This document shows, one piece after another, positions 10,857 to 22,654 of a DNA stretch of 64,000 nt (positions are counted from its first letter, which is position 1; each line of letters starts with the position of its first letter). A program made the translations under genes and the position numbers. The stretch is from Micropterix aruncella (taxonomy: Eukaryota; Arthropoda; Insecta; Lepidoptera; Micropterigidae). Where the stretch lies: the NCBI GenBank assembly GCA_944548615.1, contig OX155965.1:23488256-23552255 (forward strand). Reading direction: 5' to 3'. Under the pieces are notes generated by a model, which was given only the letters and a program-made list of their open reading frames with translations, had not been told where the DNA came from and ran no database searches.

Positions 10857-11310
10857 TTATGATAAACATGAGATAGCAGGGAGTTGCCTTTTAAGCTGCC
10901 AAAGGGATATACAAAAGATGTCTATTTCTGTGGGCAAGGAATTAAGAAGAGCTATAACCCTCCCCACTGACCTGTCTACAAAAATATTTGTACGATGGTA
11001 CGGCACATTAAACAATAGATGCGATCTCCTCGCTGTGTAATTTACCTGTAGGTACGTACAATTCAAACTTACATCGTATTTCTGGCAAATAAATAGTTCC
11101 TTGGAATAATTTAAATGCAAATATAATTAGGGAAATATATCGACGCGTTTCAAGACTGTTGTATCCTACCATTCCTAACACGAAATCGAACGGATAAATA
11201 TTGTACTTTCTGTAATAAATATATCTTAAAATTTTTCTTTGAATACGCTCCACCATCTGAATGTATTTGTTTTCACTTGTACACCAGATGACCGAGTTAT
11301 ATTCAACCTG
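10857..11310 (-). pseudogene. LINE RT C-terminal fragment
   Basis: The minus strand reads MVERIQRKILRYIYYRKYN and FVLGMVGYNSLETRR, then, after a frameshift near 11100, a tail with LFNVPYHRTNIF and PTEIDIFCISLWQLKRQL. The same order (GMVGYNSL, VPTNYY, ALPRARTNI, LAQLKS) is found in the C-terminus of the intact RT frame at 23573-25372. This is therefore a 5'-truncated, broken copy of that LINE group. Confidence 0.85.
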
Positions 11311-11689
11311 AAGACATTCAACCGGTTATCGCATTAATGGGTGGATTCGGAAAGTGTTTTTCTCCCTTACGGCGATAGAGCAGGGTTGGGTCTCATTTAT
11401 AACCCTGGCGAAAGCGTGCTTCTTCAAATAAATATACAACGGTCACGCAATCATTAACATGACAAAAGCCTCCCGATTTAGCCAGAAATCCTATTATATT
11501 GTTGCTATTACCATCGTGGGGATTTATAATAATTACCAGAGAAAATATACCCAAGCATTGCCCAGGTTGTGTGAACTGAATAAGGTTTACATTTTTGATC
11601 AAAGATCTATTTCGGATTCGGAGTTGTATTACTGCTTACTAAAGTAGTATCATTGAGCATAATTATATATTTATTAATTATTTAATAAT

Positions 11690-12350
11690 TCATTTCTATA
11701 TATCATTGATTTACCTTACGAAAATAAGTGAAACCAAATGGCAAAACCTCAACCTAATTGTTAGTCGATTCTGTCACCTAACTAGGGTTAACCCGTTATA
11801 GTTTGGACAGGGCTCTAATAAAACAATAAATGTTTTGAACTAAAGTGCCCTTAAATATGGTCCTCAAAAAGTAAACCGCAATTCCATTATAGATTCAACG
11901 TTAAAATTGAACATAAAATTCCGGTAAAAAGAGATATAGAATTCCGTTAAATAGAGAGAAATAGAATATATTTAAAGCTATACGAAAGTTTTGAGAAAGA
12001 AAACAAAAGAGAAAGAGAAAGAAAAGGAAGAGAAGGCCATGAGAAAACATCAAAAAGTCAATGATTTGAAATATATGGTTATTAATATAAATTTTAATAT
12101 AATAATACTAATTTAAAATAAATAGTATGCATTGTCAAAATAATACATAACAAAAAAAGATGGTTAAAATATAATCAACAGTGATAAAATATAATATATA
12201 TTTAAAAATATTATCATAATTTGTGCACCTAAGTTTTATTAAGTTATAACTTCTAACATTTGATGTATGGTTAGTTTGTCATGATTCGATAACCTTTTCT
12301 TTATTTTTAAATAAGCTAAATATCAAATTCATTTTTATTTCCAAGTTGAT
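11690..12350. repeat. dispersed repeat N, copy 1
   Basis: Shares with 27665-28330 and 52775-52895 the blocks ATGGCAAAACCTCAACC, ATTCTGTCACCTAACTAGG and TTTGTGCACCTAAGTTTT. Non-coding; the family is not named. Confidence 0.65.
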
Positions 12351-12584
12351 CAAGTGTTCTATATCGACCCCCCAAGGGTCGATGATGACCTGCAAGGGGT
12401 CCATGTCAGCGAAAACAATATATTGGGGTTCCATGAGATGTAAATGAGGGTCAACGTTAGTGGATCTCGTTTAGGCAGGTGATGACTTTAATTTTGGATT
12501 TCTATGAATGGAATAATCCACATACACATAGTGTACCTTACATTATTCTTATATAATACTGTCTTATAATATAAAGACATCTTT

Positions 12585-13215
12585 CTATCAAAATCCTGTT
12601 ATGAAGATGGGATCCAGGAGGAATTGATGGAACTCCTCAAACATTATCGTATGAAGTTGAAAATGTACATGTTGATTCAATTCCGATGACTATGTATTTT
12701 TTTATGGTAAGCATGACCTGATTCTACACCCTGGGTTGGCTTCCGACGAGGGGACTCCTCAACGGTCAACAGCACAGATACGAAATTTCGTATATTCATT
12801 CAGTTATGATAGCCCGTTCTACGTTTCACCATGACATGGCTGCTGCACACAAGGTTGGTTCCCGACACGAAATTTGTATATGCATTCAATTACGACAGCC
12901 CGTTCTAAGTTTCACCAAGACAGAACTGCGGCACCCAGGGTTGGCTTCCAGCGAGGGAACTCCTCAACGGTCAACAGCACAGACACAACTTTGTATACGC
13001 ATTCAATTATGATAGCACGTTCTAAGTTTTACCACGATAGGGCTGATGCACCCAAGGTTGGTTTCTAACCAGAGGACTTCTCAACGGTCAACAGCAAAAA
13101 AACGTAATTCCTTATAGCATTCAATTATGATAGCCCATTCTGTTCCACTATGATATGGCTGCTGCACCCAGGGTTGGCTTGGGACAGAGCATTTTAATAG
13201 AAGCTTGTTTTTAAA
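12585..13215 (+). repeat. dispersed repeat with 119-bp monomers, copy 2
   Basis: The copy begins with ATCAAAATCCTGTTATGAAG and carries the longest monomer array in the window: about four units, marked by GGTTGGCTTCC and CTCCTCAACGGTCAACAGC, from 12730 to 13190. One unit is shortened by a deletion near 12865. It ends in TGGGACAGAGCATTTTAAT, a 3' boundary shared with the 54.8-kb copy. Confidence 0.8.
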
Positions 13216-13836
13216 AACGTATTTTTACTATTAACTTATGTGAAGTTGGTTAATTACGACTTTATTATTACAAAGTATTGTGTACCTACATGATGTTTAA
13301 ACCACTATGTGTAAGGTTTTGAAGGCAAAAAATTTCATTTGATTTGATTTGGTGACTGGCAGGAGACATTGGGAAGAATGTGAAATGCGAGAAACATTAC
13401 AATAATATTCTCTTCTTAGCATCTGAAGGCTACTCGCCTTTGTATGTACAATCTTTCCACATTCCCTAATTGATCATACCAATGCCACATGTGTACAATA
13501 GACGAATCAATGAATTTCGTTTAGCTTACATACGATAATTTGCATTTAAACATCTCTACTTTTTGGTATTTTTTAGGCTCGCGTAGGCAGTTATGTAACA
13601 ATCAGTAAATTGCGTCATTATCATCATGAACTCTTTAAATCAGCCATGATAGATTGTATGGAACAATACCCATTCAGCCATATCGTGATCGTTTGTTTTG
13701 CTAATCCTTTTGTTCCTTTTGTGAAAACGTAGAATATTCCAAATATTTCATATTTCTAAAATACTCAAAGAATACTGGTTTCAAAAATCTACGCAATGAA
13801 ACAAAATAGTTCACAAGTTGATTTCATTGAATTATA
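13216..13836. other. intergenic, no feature seen
   Basis: AT-rich, with a short TTTGATT repeat near 13340. No recognisable gene or element. Confidence 0.4.
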
Positions 13837-13837
13837 A

Positions 13838-14402
13838 TCTATATCTATATAATGAAACAAAGTCGGGTTTGTTCGAACACTTATAACTCGAGAACGGCTG
13901 AACCGATTTTCATGGTTTTTGATTTGTAGTATTTGTCTCCGTCCCGAATAGCAGAATAACTATTAAAAACGTAAATTAAAATAAAAGAAAAAACATTTTC
14001 CCATACAAAATATAAATCCGTGTTTTTCTCATGGACAGTTATACGTGGCATATTCACGTGTCGGCAAATCATCCGCTTTATTTGTTCTTGCGCCTGATAA
14101 TAAAATAAAAAATTACGTATATCACAAGGTGCTTCAATGAAGAGAATTAAACCAAGTGCATCCCATGCTGCACAATATATAAATAGTTTAATTCAATCAT
14201 GTCTTGCTGACACGCGATTGATATACTTAATTTTTGTACTTTTATATTTCTTTTTGTGTTATTATCTTAATAGAGTTGGAAACTTATTATTTATTTTGTA
14301 TTCATTGTATTACTTTCATAACATCATAAATTAAGTTCAGATAATCTGTAACACCAACATTCATTGACTGTTATGCGGTACAAAGTTTGCCGGGTCAGCT
14401 AG
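13838..14402 (+). mobile_element. Helitron-like non-autonomous element, 565 bp
   Basis: Starts TCTATATCTATATAATG and is followed by an ACTCGAGAACGGCTGAACCG block typical of insect non-autonomous Helitrons. It ends GCCGGGTCAGCTAG with CTAG at 14399-14402 and lies between A (13837) and T (14403). The TC…CTAG ends and A|T insertion context are Helitron hallmarks. The 3' hairpin is weak. No Rep/helicase coding is present. Confidence 0.65.
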
Positions 14403-14464
14403 TATGTATATAAAAATGGACGTTGGTGCAGTAGCAAGCGTATTAATTGAATCAACAGTACAAT

Positions 14465-14965
14465 TTTGGATTTTTTAATACCTCGACCAGCAAATGTTTT
14501 GAGGGGGCTTTTCATACGACGGCGTAGGACCACTCGCCCCTGTTAAAGGATTGACGAATAGCGACCAGTACGAGGAAATAATGTTTAAAAAAAAGGCCGG
14601 AGCTAAACTAGAGGCTGCCATCGAAAGATGAAATATTCGACAAGATTTGGCTCCTTGCCATAATTCCAATAAAATAAAGAAATACTTTGCCAAAAACCCG
14701 TGCCAAAAACAAAGTAGCTGTTTTACAGTGATCGGGAAACTCTCCTCATCTGAATCTTATAGAGAATCTATAGGCTGTCTGCAAGCAGACTCGCAGAAAT
14801 GGATTGCAGAACAAAAAATAGCCTTATATGTTCATTGAGTCAAGTATGATATATGAATGAAAAAATTGACCAATTCTATAAAAAGCCCGATAAAATCGAT
14901 GCCAAAACGAGTGGAAATGGTTTTAAAAGAGAAGGAATGGCATATTAAACATTAATTAAAAAGAA
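14465..14965 (+). pseudogene. Tc1-like transposase remnant
   Basis: The plus frames read GGFSYDGVGPLAPVKG (about 14500-14550), then after breaks QDLAPCHNSNKIKKYF (about 14640-14690) and a C-terminal SMPKRVEMVLKEKEW (about 14900-14940). These correspond to the central and C-terminal parts of Tc1-type (DDE) transposases. The first catalytic segment and N-terminal helix-turn-helix domains are not visible. Several stops and frameshifts make it a fossil. Confidence 0.75.
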
Positions 14966-15039
14966 AATATACTTATAATACTAAAAAATCTGTGATTTTC
15001 TTAAATATGTGTTTGATTCAATTAATACACTCGTTACTG

Positions 15040-15350
15040 TATATCTGTCTGTCTGTCCGAGCTTAATAGACTCCGGAACCGTTTGACCGATGACCATGAA
15101 AGTTGGCATATATATGACATATATATATATATATTCATGGAGAAGGTTTTTATGATATCCGCTTTATTGTTACTTACCATTTGATGGCGCTGCAGCACAT
15201 CAACTTCTATACCGCTCAACTGATCGCCATGAAAATTGGTATACATAGACATTTGAGAAGGCACAATACTTTATCGATATTAACTTTATTGTAACTCGCC
15301 GCCAGCTGGCGCTGTAGCTCATCAACCGCTCTTACCGCTCAATACTTTAT
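15040..15350 (+). repeat. dispersed repeat with internal ~115-bp duplication
   Basis: Two similar halves each contain an ATGAAAGTTGG/ATGAAAATTGG block followed by TGGCGCTG(C/T)AGC(A/T)CATCAAC. A short TA run sits between them. Non-coding, unclassified. Confidence 0.5.
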
Positions 15351-15739
15351 AGAATAGTTTCAAGTTGGAGTAAATTTTCGAACTCTGATCGTATAGTACC
15401 GACAAAAATAAACCTTTTCAAAAATACTTTCGTCGAATTGAGGATTCAGTTATGAGAAACACGGATCTTATCGCATGAAAGTGACGTTTCAACTGACAGA
15501 GATTACATTATTTAGATAGTAGACTGCTGTATATATAGCAGTAAAGTTCAACTGTAAATTCAATATTTTTTAAAGCCACGTATAATTTAAATTATTTTTA
15601 GCAGCATTATTATCTCAAATATTTTTATTGTCGATTAAATTATCGACCCATGTAATTTCATTATCGCAATTTTATTTATTTTTACATTGTTTGTTTCACT
15701 GTAAGATAAGAGGATGTTATAGATCCCGCATATACCGCA

Positions 15740-16443
15740 TTACGAGGATGTTATAGATCCCGGATATCAACCTCCATAAGAACTACGCCAACCACCGTAT
15801 CTATATTCACTCGGATAGTAAGGCAGCTCTTATGGCATTAGCCTCAAATACCATCAATTCAAAGCTAGTGCAAAACTGCGTATCAATGCTGAATTCCCTG
15901 GGCGAAAAGAACAAGGTAATTCTAAGATGCCGGCCATGCAGGAATCGAGGGAAATGAAAAAGCCGACGAACTTGCTAAGACGGGAGCAAAGGGAACGTTA
16001 TACGGCCCTGAACTTTGCTGTGGCGTGCCGAAAAGCCTTGCAAACCTAATGCTCAAACAAATATTTTTAGAACAATCCGTCAACCACTGGAACAACACGC
16101 CAGGGTTGAACCAATCCAAAGCGCTAATTAGGGCTTACGACCCTAAGACGGCCTGTGAGGCCTTATCGCTAAATAGGAACAATCTACGCATACTGGTGAA
16201 GGCGCTCACGGGGCATTGTGGCCTTAACAAACACATGTACAACCTCAAGCTCCGAGACACAAAAATGTGCAGATTCTGCCAAGGGGCCGAGGAAACTCCC
16301 CTGCACCCCATGTGCGAGTGTGGCCCGCTGATGCGTAAAAGATACACTTACTTGGGTGGCCATTACCTCCAACCTGAGGAGGTAAAACAATCTTGCGCCA
16401 AAAGCCTGTTCTTAAATGACACAAGGCTTAGCGCAAAACTATA
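15740..16443 (+). pseudogene. LINE RNase H and zinc-knuckle tail
   Basis: An RNase H segment reads YIHSDSKAALMALASN (from about 15800), followed after a frameshift by NEKADELAKTGAKG (about 15950-15995). The frame from 16025 to 16444 (139 codons) then encodes a region ending in CRFCQGAEETPLHPMCECG, a C-x2-C-x8-H-x4-C type knuckle. This order (RNase H then knuckle) is known at the C-terminus of I/R1/LOA-like LINEs. The RT is absent, so this is a 5'-truncated copy, broken by at least one indel near 15925. Confidence 0.8.
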
Positions 16444-16445
16444 GT

Positions 16446-17384
16446 AGGTGGCGAACACAATAGATTAGCAATGATCGCAGTGTTACAATGCTCATAAAGA
16501 CCTTAGAAAAGCCCCACACAACAAATTAATAATAATAGATTCCGCAGAAATTATATTAACTGTCTTACAATACTTTGACTAAGTTTCTTATTCATTAGGA
16601 ACGTGGATGAATAGATAATAGAAAATCAATAAATTAACAGAGTAATTAGATTCTTGAGATAGAAACAAATACATATACCGATCAAGAGATATTTTTTTGG
16701 GTTCAAATGGTCCAACATTGGAAATTTTGCATACTTTTGAAATATATTATTGCACAAAGTGAATTTCTGAGGAGGAAACTGATGAAGACTGTCTTGAAAT
16801 AGCAGAGAATCTTTCAAGCAATGGCTTACCATATGTCTTTTCCACCTACATATGCCTCCATTACAATGAGCTCCTTTATGCTCCCCTAATACCATCATGC
16901 TTCATAATATTATACATGTGTATGTACTCAAATTATGATACTTTCGTATCATCTGCATTGAAATCATCTTCATCGCCTAGGTGTATAATTACAAGTCGGT
17001 AGGTGATTGGGGAATCATATATCATTGCATCATAGCTTCAATAAATGCTATGTGTTTGTCTATCCATTAATATTTTGGATCGCTTCTGTAATGCTCGTAT
17101 GCTCGATCATATACGCTCGTTTAATACATCGATATATGATCCCTTAGATGGGCCTTTCGCGCTCGAAAATGACCCCTTCAAAACCACTACTAAAAGCCGG
17201 CCAGTAGTAGTTTGGTCGCAGTCCGCTGGCAGACAGCCGGCCGTTTCCGGCGTGAAAGATGCCGCGAAGAATATCGGCGGGCTATTACCTCGCATACTGT
17301 TCAATTTACATGTTGCTTTTAGGCGGATACACCCGGATGGATCACATGAATATATCAATATTTTTAATTGCGTTTAAATGATCA
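16446..17384. other. intergenic; one short repeat shared with 61.6 kb
   Basis: No gene recognised. The segment 17130-17200 (GGGCCTTTCGCGCTCGAAAA and following bases) resembles the reverse complement of 61660-61710, so it is part of a dispersed repeat. Frames over 16626-16898 and 17045-17377 match no family I know. Confidence 0.4.
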
Positions 17385-17730
17385 GGCAATTTATTAAAAA
17401 GTTGAAGTCCGATGTAAAGACAAGTCGTCTGGAACTAGAACTTGGACGTATGTGGTATGATCGGTTGAAGGTAAAGGTATTTCCTCGTGGAATATTGCTT
17501 ATTGGAATAGATTTCGCTAAGAGCTTATTGCGCAAAAATTGCATATACGGTTAATATCCCAAGTTTTTGGAAGTGTTCACGAAATGACTGCTTTAGATCA
17601 ATACTGCTTATCGCATGTGTGGCTCTTTTTTGCATAAAGAATAGATTGTTGATGTTCGCTGCATTGAATAATACCATAGCGCATATGTGATTCAGACAGT
17701 CCGTATAGCCTGATATCACCTCAGCCACAG
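17385..17730 (-). pseudogene. LINE RT C-terminal fragment
   Basis: The minus strand encodes FMQKRATHAISSIDLKQSF, then a segment with HTSKF and LYIGLQLFNKLPDHLN in a second frame. This is the usual end of jockey/CR1-like RT proteins (QKRA…R.I followed by a YNKLP-type motif). No catalytic motif remains. Confidence 0.75.
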
Positions 17731-18280
17731 TATACCAGACAATAGCTTCTCTTAGAACAAAATTGAAATCGAAGACAATATCGATTTGTTAGGGTTCGCA
17801 TATGACCACCAGATGTCCGGTACTCGGCCCACGCGGATATACAAACGTTCGAAAAAGTCGCCAACCTTTACCCGCACGTAATGCTAACCAAAGGCGTTCG
17901 TCGAGACGTACCCCTCTGCCCACTTCCCTCGCACCCTATTCTCGCAATACCCTGTCGCTCGAGAGAGCGTCTACTGTTGTCTCGGTATACTGTGCCTCAG
18001 CATAATAGGCTTATATCGCCTCAGGTATAGTCTACGAAATATTATTTGACAAAAGTGTCGTTAAAATGTCATAAAATAAACAGTGAATCCCAACAAGTTG
18101 TAACCGTTTATTTTACTATGGAGATCGATTCTACCTGCGTGGAAATCTTTAACAAACACTTTAAAGGCACAAACTGACCGCTACACCGGGTTCGATCATA
18201 ACATCTTGAACAACATCTTGAACTTTATACCACCAACGATCGAGTAAATATTGCAGTATAGGTACCTAACAATAATTGAA
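17731..18280. other. intergenic, no feature seen
   Basis: A CpG-containing stretch at 17800-18000 has no recognisable coding similarity. Otherwise featureless. Confidence 0.35.
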
Positions 18281-18282
18281 AA

Positions 18283-18550
18283 ATGTGTATTTCAGACAGA
18301 TATATTAAAATACGCACTAAATACTGATGATTTCGAAATCGAACTGTTACTGTTACACTAATTAATAGTCTTAGTCGGTTAGCTACTTACCATGTTAAAT
18401 TCGGTGATTACCGATTTCGATTTTACAATTATAACATTAATTGTAAAATGTGTACTTCATACAGATATATTAAAATACACACTAATTACTAATGATTTCG
18501 AAGTTACTGTTAAGGTTTCACTAATTAATAGTCCTAATCGTTTAGCTTTT
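18283..18550. repeat. direct repeat, ~163-bp period
   Basis: The block AGATATATTAAAATAC followed by GATGATTTCGAA and ACTAATTAATAGTC occurs at about 18299-18370 and again at about 18463-18530. This is a diverged tandem or nearby duplication. Confidence 0.7.
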
Positions 18551-18898
18551 TAGCCTAGCGTTCTAATAATTTTGTTACTTTTTACTACAATAAAGATTTT
18601 TCCTAAATTAATTCTATTGCTTATTCAGCTGTCATTGAAATATTCGGAAGAAAATGTTATTATTAGTGTTTTTGCCTGAAAATTGATACGTATAAATAAT
18701 TAATATTATTAAGCGATCAAGGTGATTTAGTCTAACCATATCAAGCCATTACACATACGACGATAGGTGTGAAAAAGGTACCAATGTGCTAACGAGCCTT
18801 TTGTCAAATAGTATTTCGTCGACTATATATCCATACAACTCCTTATGCGGAATAGAGCATAACAGGCGCCCGGTGAGCGGAATGCGACACCGAAGAAA

Positions 18899-19640
18899 GT
18901 TTGTTTTGTTTGTTTCTACTCCTTATTGTGAAATCTTACAATTGGCTGGTTTATTATCCGACGACAGTCTCTTATACTATGAAGTATTAATATGCATGTG
19001 TGTGTGTAACATAGGTGAAAGTGGGTGTCTTGTTATTGTTATAAGTAAAATGCAGGACTATTTTGTATACATTTTTATTCAAATTTTTACTATTTTAAAT
19101 TGTTTTGTTTTTTTTCTGATTTGAATTTATTTGCTGACATTTTAATTTTCCACTTCTAACTTTTATTTAATTATTTAATTTAAGTATTTAGTAATTTTTA
19201 ATATGGTTTTGCAATTCTTTTATTTTGTGCATACATGGAATATATGCCATTTTTATAAACACGGTATTGTTGCAAGCACATTCAAAAATAAATGTTTACC
19301 TTAGAACAGGTCGTGGCCTAGTTAGGTGACGTTGCCACTAGACTGCGATGTATTCTTTTTTTCTGCTTTTGATTCAATTTTGTAAGTATTTTTGTGCATA
19401 ATTCCTACGCTGAAATTGTTTACTCTTATTTTTTTTATATTTGCATTACTTATATAAATAAATAAATAAATTTGCTCGACAGAATTGTAATGCAATTTCG
19501 CTAATTTTAAACCAAGGGAAAATGGTGACCCAGCCGGGAATCCAACCTGGAATCGTATAATGTAAGATCAGGCGACCTAGCTACTATGCCATCGTTGTTG
19601 TGACTCGTGAGAGTTTTGTCGGAAATTGTAATGCGAATTA
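18899..19640 (-). mobile_element. tRNA-derived SINE split by a 0.4-kb insert
   Basis: On the minus strand a tRNA-like head at about 19515-19600 (GATGGCATAGTAGCTAGG, then GGTTGGATTCC near the B-box position) leads to the body at 19462-19520. After an insertion (19037-19461) the remainder and an AAAC-rich tail follow at 18899-19036. The block order matches the SINE at 5.5/7.1 kb. The A-box region is better preserved than in that copy. Confidence 0.7.
19037..19461 (+). mobile_element. short retroelement-like insert with ATAAA tail
   Basis: It interrupts the SINE and ends in tandem ATAA units (about 19453-19470), like a 5'-truncated LINE 3' end. No coding part remains. The family is not identified. 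Confidence 0.45.
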
Positions 19641-19671
19641 TGTGCACATGTGTTATTTGGTATTATGTGTT

Positions 19672-19800
19672 CGTATAATAGGAACCGATTCTACATTGTT
19701 GATTTTTAACGTCACTCGACTATATTCATCATTCTGATTCCGAAACTGCAATAATCTTTACTCGGACTCAATAAATAAACGAGATATAGGCATTTAACCG
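19672..19800 (-). repeat. fragment of the 58.9-kb TIR element
   Basis: The reverse complement shares AATGCCTATATCTCG, TTATTTATTGAGTC and GTGACGTTAAAAATCAACAA with 59185-59285, and a GGAACC end. It is therefore a partial relative of the TIR element at 58912-59308. Confidence 0.6.
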
Positions 19801-20134
19801 CCCTACCTAAACGGACGTACGTGATACGATCGCTATTTTATAACCCGAACACAACAAGCCAAATCATGTACGTACGAGTAAAAAACCAAAAAAAGAAAAA
19901 CCCGAAACCCATAAAGATTCCTACGATTCAAAAAGGGTAATAAATGCTGTTATTGGGTAAAAAAAACGATATATTGTAACCAAGTATTCTTATTAGGAAA
20001 TCTAATGGAAAAAAACAACGATTTTTTAAACACTTTTTGAATAATAACCCAAAGTTAGGGCGGTTGAAGAAGCGTCAGTTAAGTAAGTTTTTTTAACAAT
20101 TCATAAACAACTATATATTGGTTAAGTTAGATTG

Positions 20135-20750
20135 GTTTTTCAACCGACTTTAAAAAAAAGGAGGAGGTTATCAATTCGGTTGTATCTTTTTTTTAATGTT
20201 TGTTGACTCAGAACTCCGTCATTTATGAACCGATTTGGAAATATCTTTTTTTATTTGAAAGGATATTCTTACAGATTGGTCCCATTTTTATCAAAATCCT
20301 ATTCTGATGATGAGATCCATGAGGAATTGAGGGAAATTCCCAAATATTATCATATGAAGTTCAGTTCCGATGACAAAGCATTTTATGCGGTGAGCATGAC
20401 CTGATTCAACACCCAGGGTTGGCTCCCGACGAGGGGACTCCTCAACGGTCAACACCACAGACACGAGATTTTGTATACGCATTCAGTTATGATAGCCCGT
20501 TCTAAGTTTTACCATGACATGGCTCCTGCACCCAGGGTTGGTTCCCGACGAGAGAACTCCTCAGCGGTCAATAGCACAGACACTAAATTTTGTATATTCA
20601 TTCAATTACGACAGCCCGCTCTAAGTTTCAACAAGACATGATTGCGGCACACAGGGTTGGCTTTCAACGAGGGAACTCCTCAACGCTCAACGGCACAGAC
20701 ACGAAATTTAGTATACGCATTCAATTATGATAGCCCGTTCTAAGTTTTAT
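20135..20750 (+). repeat. dispersed repeat with 119-bp monomers, copy 3
   Basis: The best-preserved start of the family: an ACCGACTT…AAGGAGGAGG lead, then ATCAATTCGGTTGTA. Three monomers start at 20415, 20535 and 20654 (spacings 120 and 119 bp), each with GTTGG, ACTCCTCA(A/G)CG and ATAGCCCG-type blocks. Confidence 0.85.
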
Positions 20751-20919
20751 TATGCATTAAAATGATCGAATTTAGTAGTGTGTTTGTTTGTTGAAAAATA
20801 GGTGAGGTAGCAATACTTAATAAACTCCAAACCTAGCATAAGAGACAAATACTAAGCGACGAGAACTAAGCCCGTGTAAACCTATCATAGGTAGTTATTA
20901 TTATTTACCCTAGATAGCC

Positions 20920-21325
20920 TAGACTCCTTGCGGGGTTTACCTCGGAATCGCGCCATGAGGGGCGCCCGCTGCAGGCAGGCGGCGGCGGCCGTCATGCCGC
21001 CGATGCCCTCGCGCCGACTTTCATGGCGACGCGGTCGCGGCGGCGGTCGCGGCCGCGGTCGCACTGCACTGGTCGCGCCGCACTCTCACCGGCGGCGGGC
21101 GGCCGGCATCGCGGCGCGCGCCCGCTATATTCGGCGCGCTGCTGCACGCGCGGGACGATCGATGCGGGCGGGGCTCGCGGCTCGCGGCGCGCTCGCCTCG
21201 CGCCGGGCCGTCGGGGGGCGACGCGGACGGGCGACTGGCGCGGCGGCCGCGTGCGGCGCAGGCGAACCGCGCCGCAGCGCACACTGCGTCCCAAAGGCGA
21301 GGGACGCTCCCAAACCGCGTAACGG
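20920..21325 (-). promoter_or_regulatory. CpG-rich island, candidate promoter/first exon
   Basis: About 400 bp of very GC- and CpG-rich DNA in an AT-rich setting. Read on the minus strand it contains a candidate first coding exon ending in a splice donor (see 20941-20995). The long open frames on both strands are explained by the lack of AT-rich stop codons. A promoter or 5' exon of a host gene transcribed leftward is the favoured reading; a GC-rich repeat end is the alternative. Confidence 0.45.
20941..20995 (-). CDS. candidate first coding exon (unidentified gene)
   Basis: On the minus strand an ATG at 20995 opens a frame reading MTAAAACLQRAPLMARFR and runs to 20941, where the exon would end as G followed by GTAAAC. 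This is a good donor in phase 1. An upstream ATG at about 21023 gives only a ten-codon frame. No further exon of this gene is recognisable to the left within the window. The call rests on the donor and the island only, so it is tentative. Confidence 0.3.
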
Positions 21326-22520
21326 CCCCAACCCACTGCCGCTTTGGGAGCTAAAAGGACCTGTTGGAGTCGGCCGCGAAGACCCATTTGTTCAGGATCG
21401 ACCATACTCACGGGTCAACATCCATCCGGCGGCCCGCAAGCAGAAGAAAGAGATAGAGTAGGAGCGCCCGAAGGTTGACTTCCCTAGGAGTCGACCTTCG
21501 GGCGCTCCTGGACGGTTTACGCACCGTGCGGCGTCAGCCAATCGACAGCCGGGGGAGTCTGGGAACAGTAATGTTTTCTATAGAGCGGTGGTGGTTGCTA
21601 ACCTTACGGCAACTGCTCTTGAAACGACCATTTGGCCACCCGATATCGGGCGAATAAGACGGGCAAAGGATGCCCTGGTCCGCGATAGATTCGGTACACA
21701 CCGTTTCGCGGCTACGTAAGGGAGAGGACCATGCAAGCGACCTCGAACCCGTAACTAGTCGGCAGACTGGTGTAATCTGGTTGGTTGGGAGTTAACGGCC
21801 CCTTGCTGAGTTGGCCACGAAGACCCATTCTGTTCAGGGTTGGTCACACTCACGGGTCAACACCCATCCGGTGGCCTCCACGCACGAAGTGTGAGCCCGG
21901 GTAGGACTCTGGCCTTAGGCTAGTTTCCCCTAGGAATCAACCTTCTGGCGCTCCTGGACGGTCTGCGCACCGTGCGGCGTAAGCCAATCGCCTGTGCACT
22001 CTGACTAACAGTCGGGGGAGTCTGGAACCAGTAGGTACTGTTTCCTAAAGAGCGGAGGTGGTCGCGGACCTTACGGCGACTGCTCTTGAAACGACCACCG
22101 GCTACCCGATCCTGCGTTAACAGCCAGGCAAAGTATGCCGTGGTTCGCGATAGATTCGGTACACACCGTTTCACTGCTTCGTAAGGGAGAGGACCGTGCA
22201 AGCGACCTCGAACTCGGAACCAATCGAGAGACTGAAGTAATCTGGTCGCAATTGGAAGTAAGAGCGTGAGTGTAAGCCCGCTGGGTAATTCTCCTGGCTA
22301 TCTCGCGGTTAAGCCGTTGGCCTCTTACGGGCATGTGGCGGAGCTTGACGGTGGACTCTTTTTGTCCAAGTCTTCTGCGCTCTTTTCAGGGAGACAGAAC
22401 GACTAATCGTTAAAACTTTCTGAGGTGACGGGCTCGACCGCTGTAGTTGACAACTCTAGTTGGTGTAATCTGGTTGCAACTGGCAGTAAGGCGCAAGTGT
22501 CAACCCGCTGTGTGTCATGG
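21310..22520 (-). repeat. two tandem GC-A units, minus
   Basis: A first unit spans about 21310-21785 and a second about 21786-22470. Both start with the GGCCCATTAAC-type terminus (reverse complement), followed by a CACGGGTCAACA(T/C)CCATCC block and CTTACGGC(A/G)ACTGCTCTTGAA. A short third fragment lies at 22460-22515. The internal frame differs between the two units. This is one of the two clusters of the family in the window. Confidence 0.8.
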
Positions 22521-22654
22521 ACACACAGCGGGTTGTAAATAATTACTGTTATATATAATTACTATATATATAATACTGTTGTAAATAATTACATTAAATA
22601 ATTAATGTTTTGTAAATAATTACTGACAATGGACATGGACACATTGGTAGCGAA

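Noticed and set aside
16626..16898. 90-codon minus ORF with cysteines and histidines
   Set aside because: No family recognised, no splice support and no flanking gene structure.
20928..21461. 177-codon Arg/Ala-rich ORF (plus)
   Set aside because: It follows from the stop-poor composition of a CpG island; several frames on both strands are equally open.
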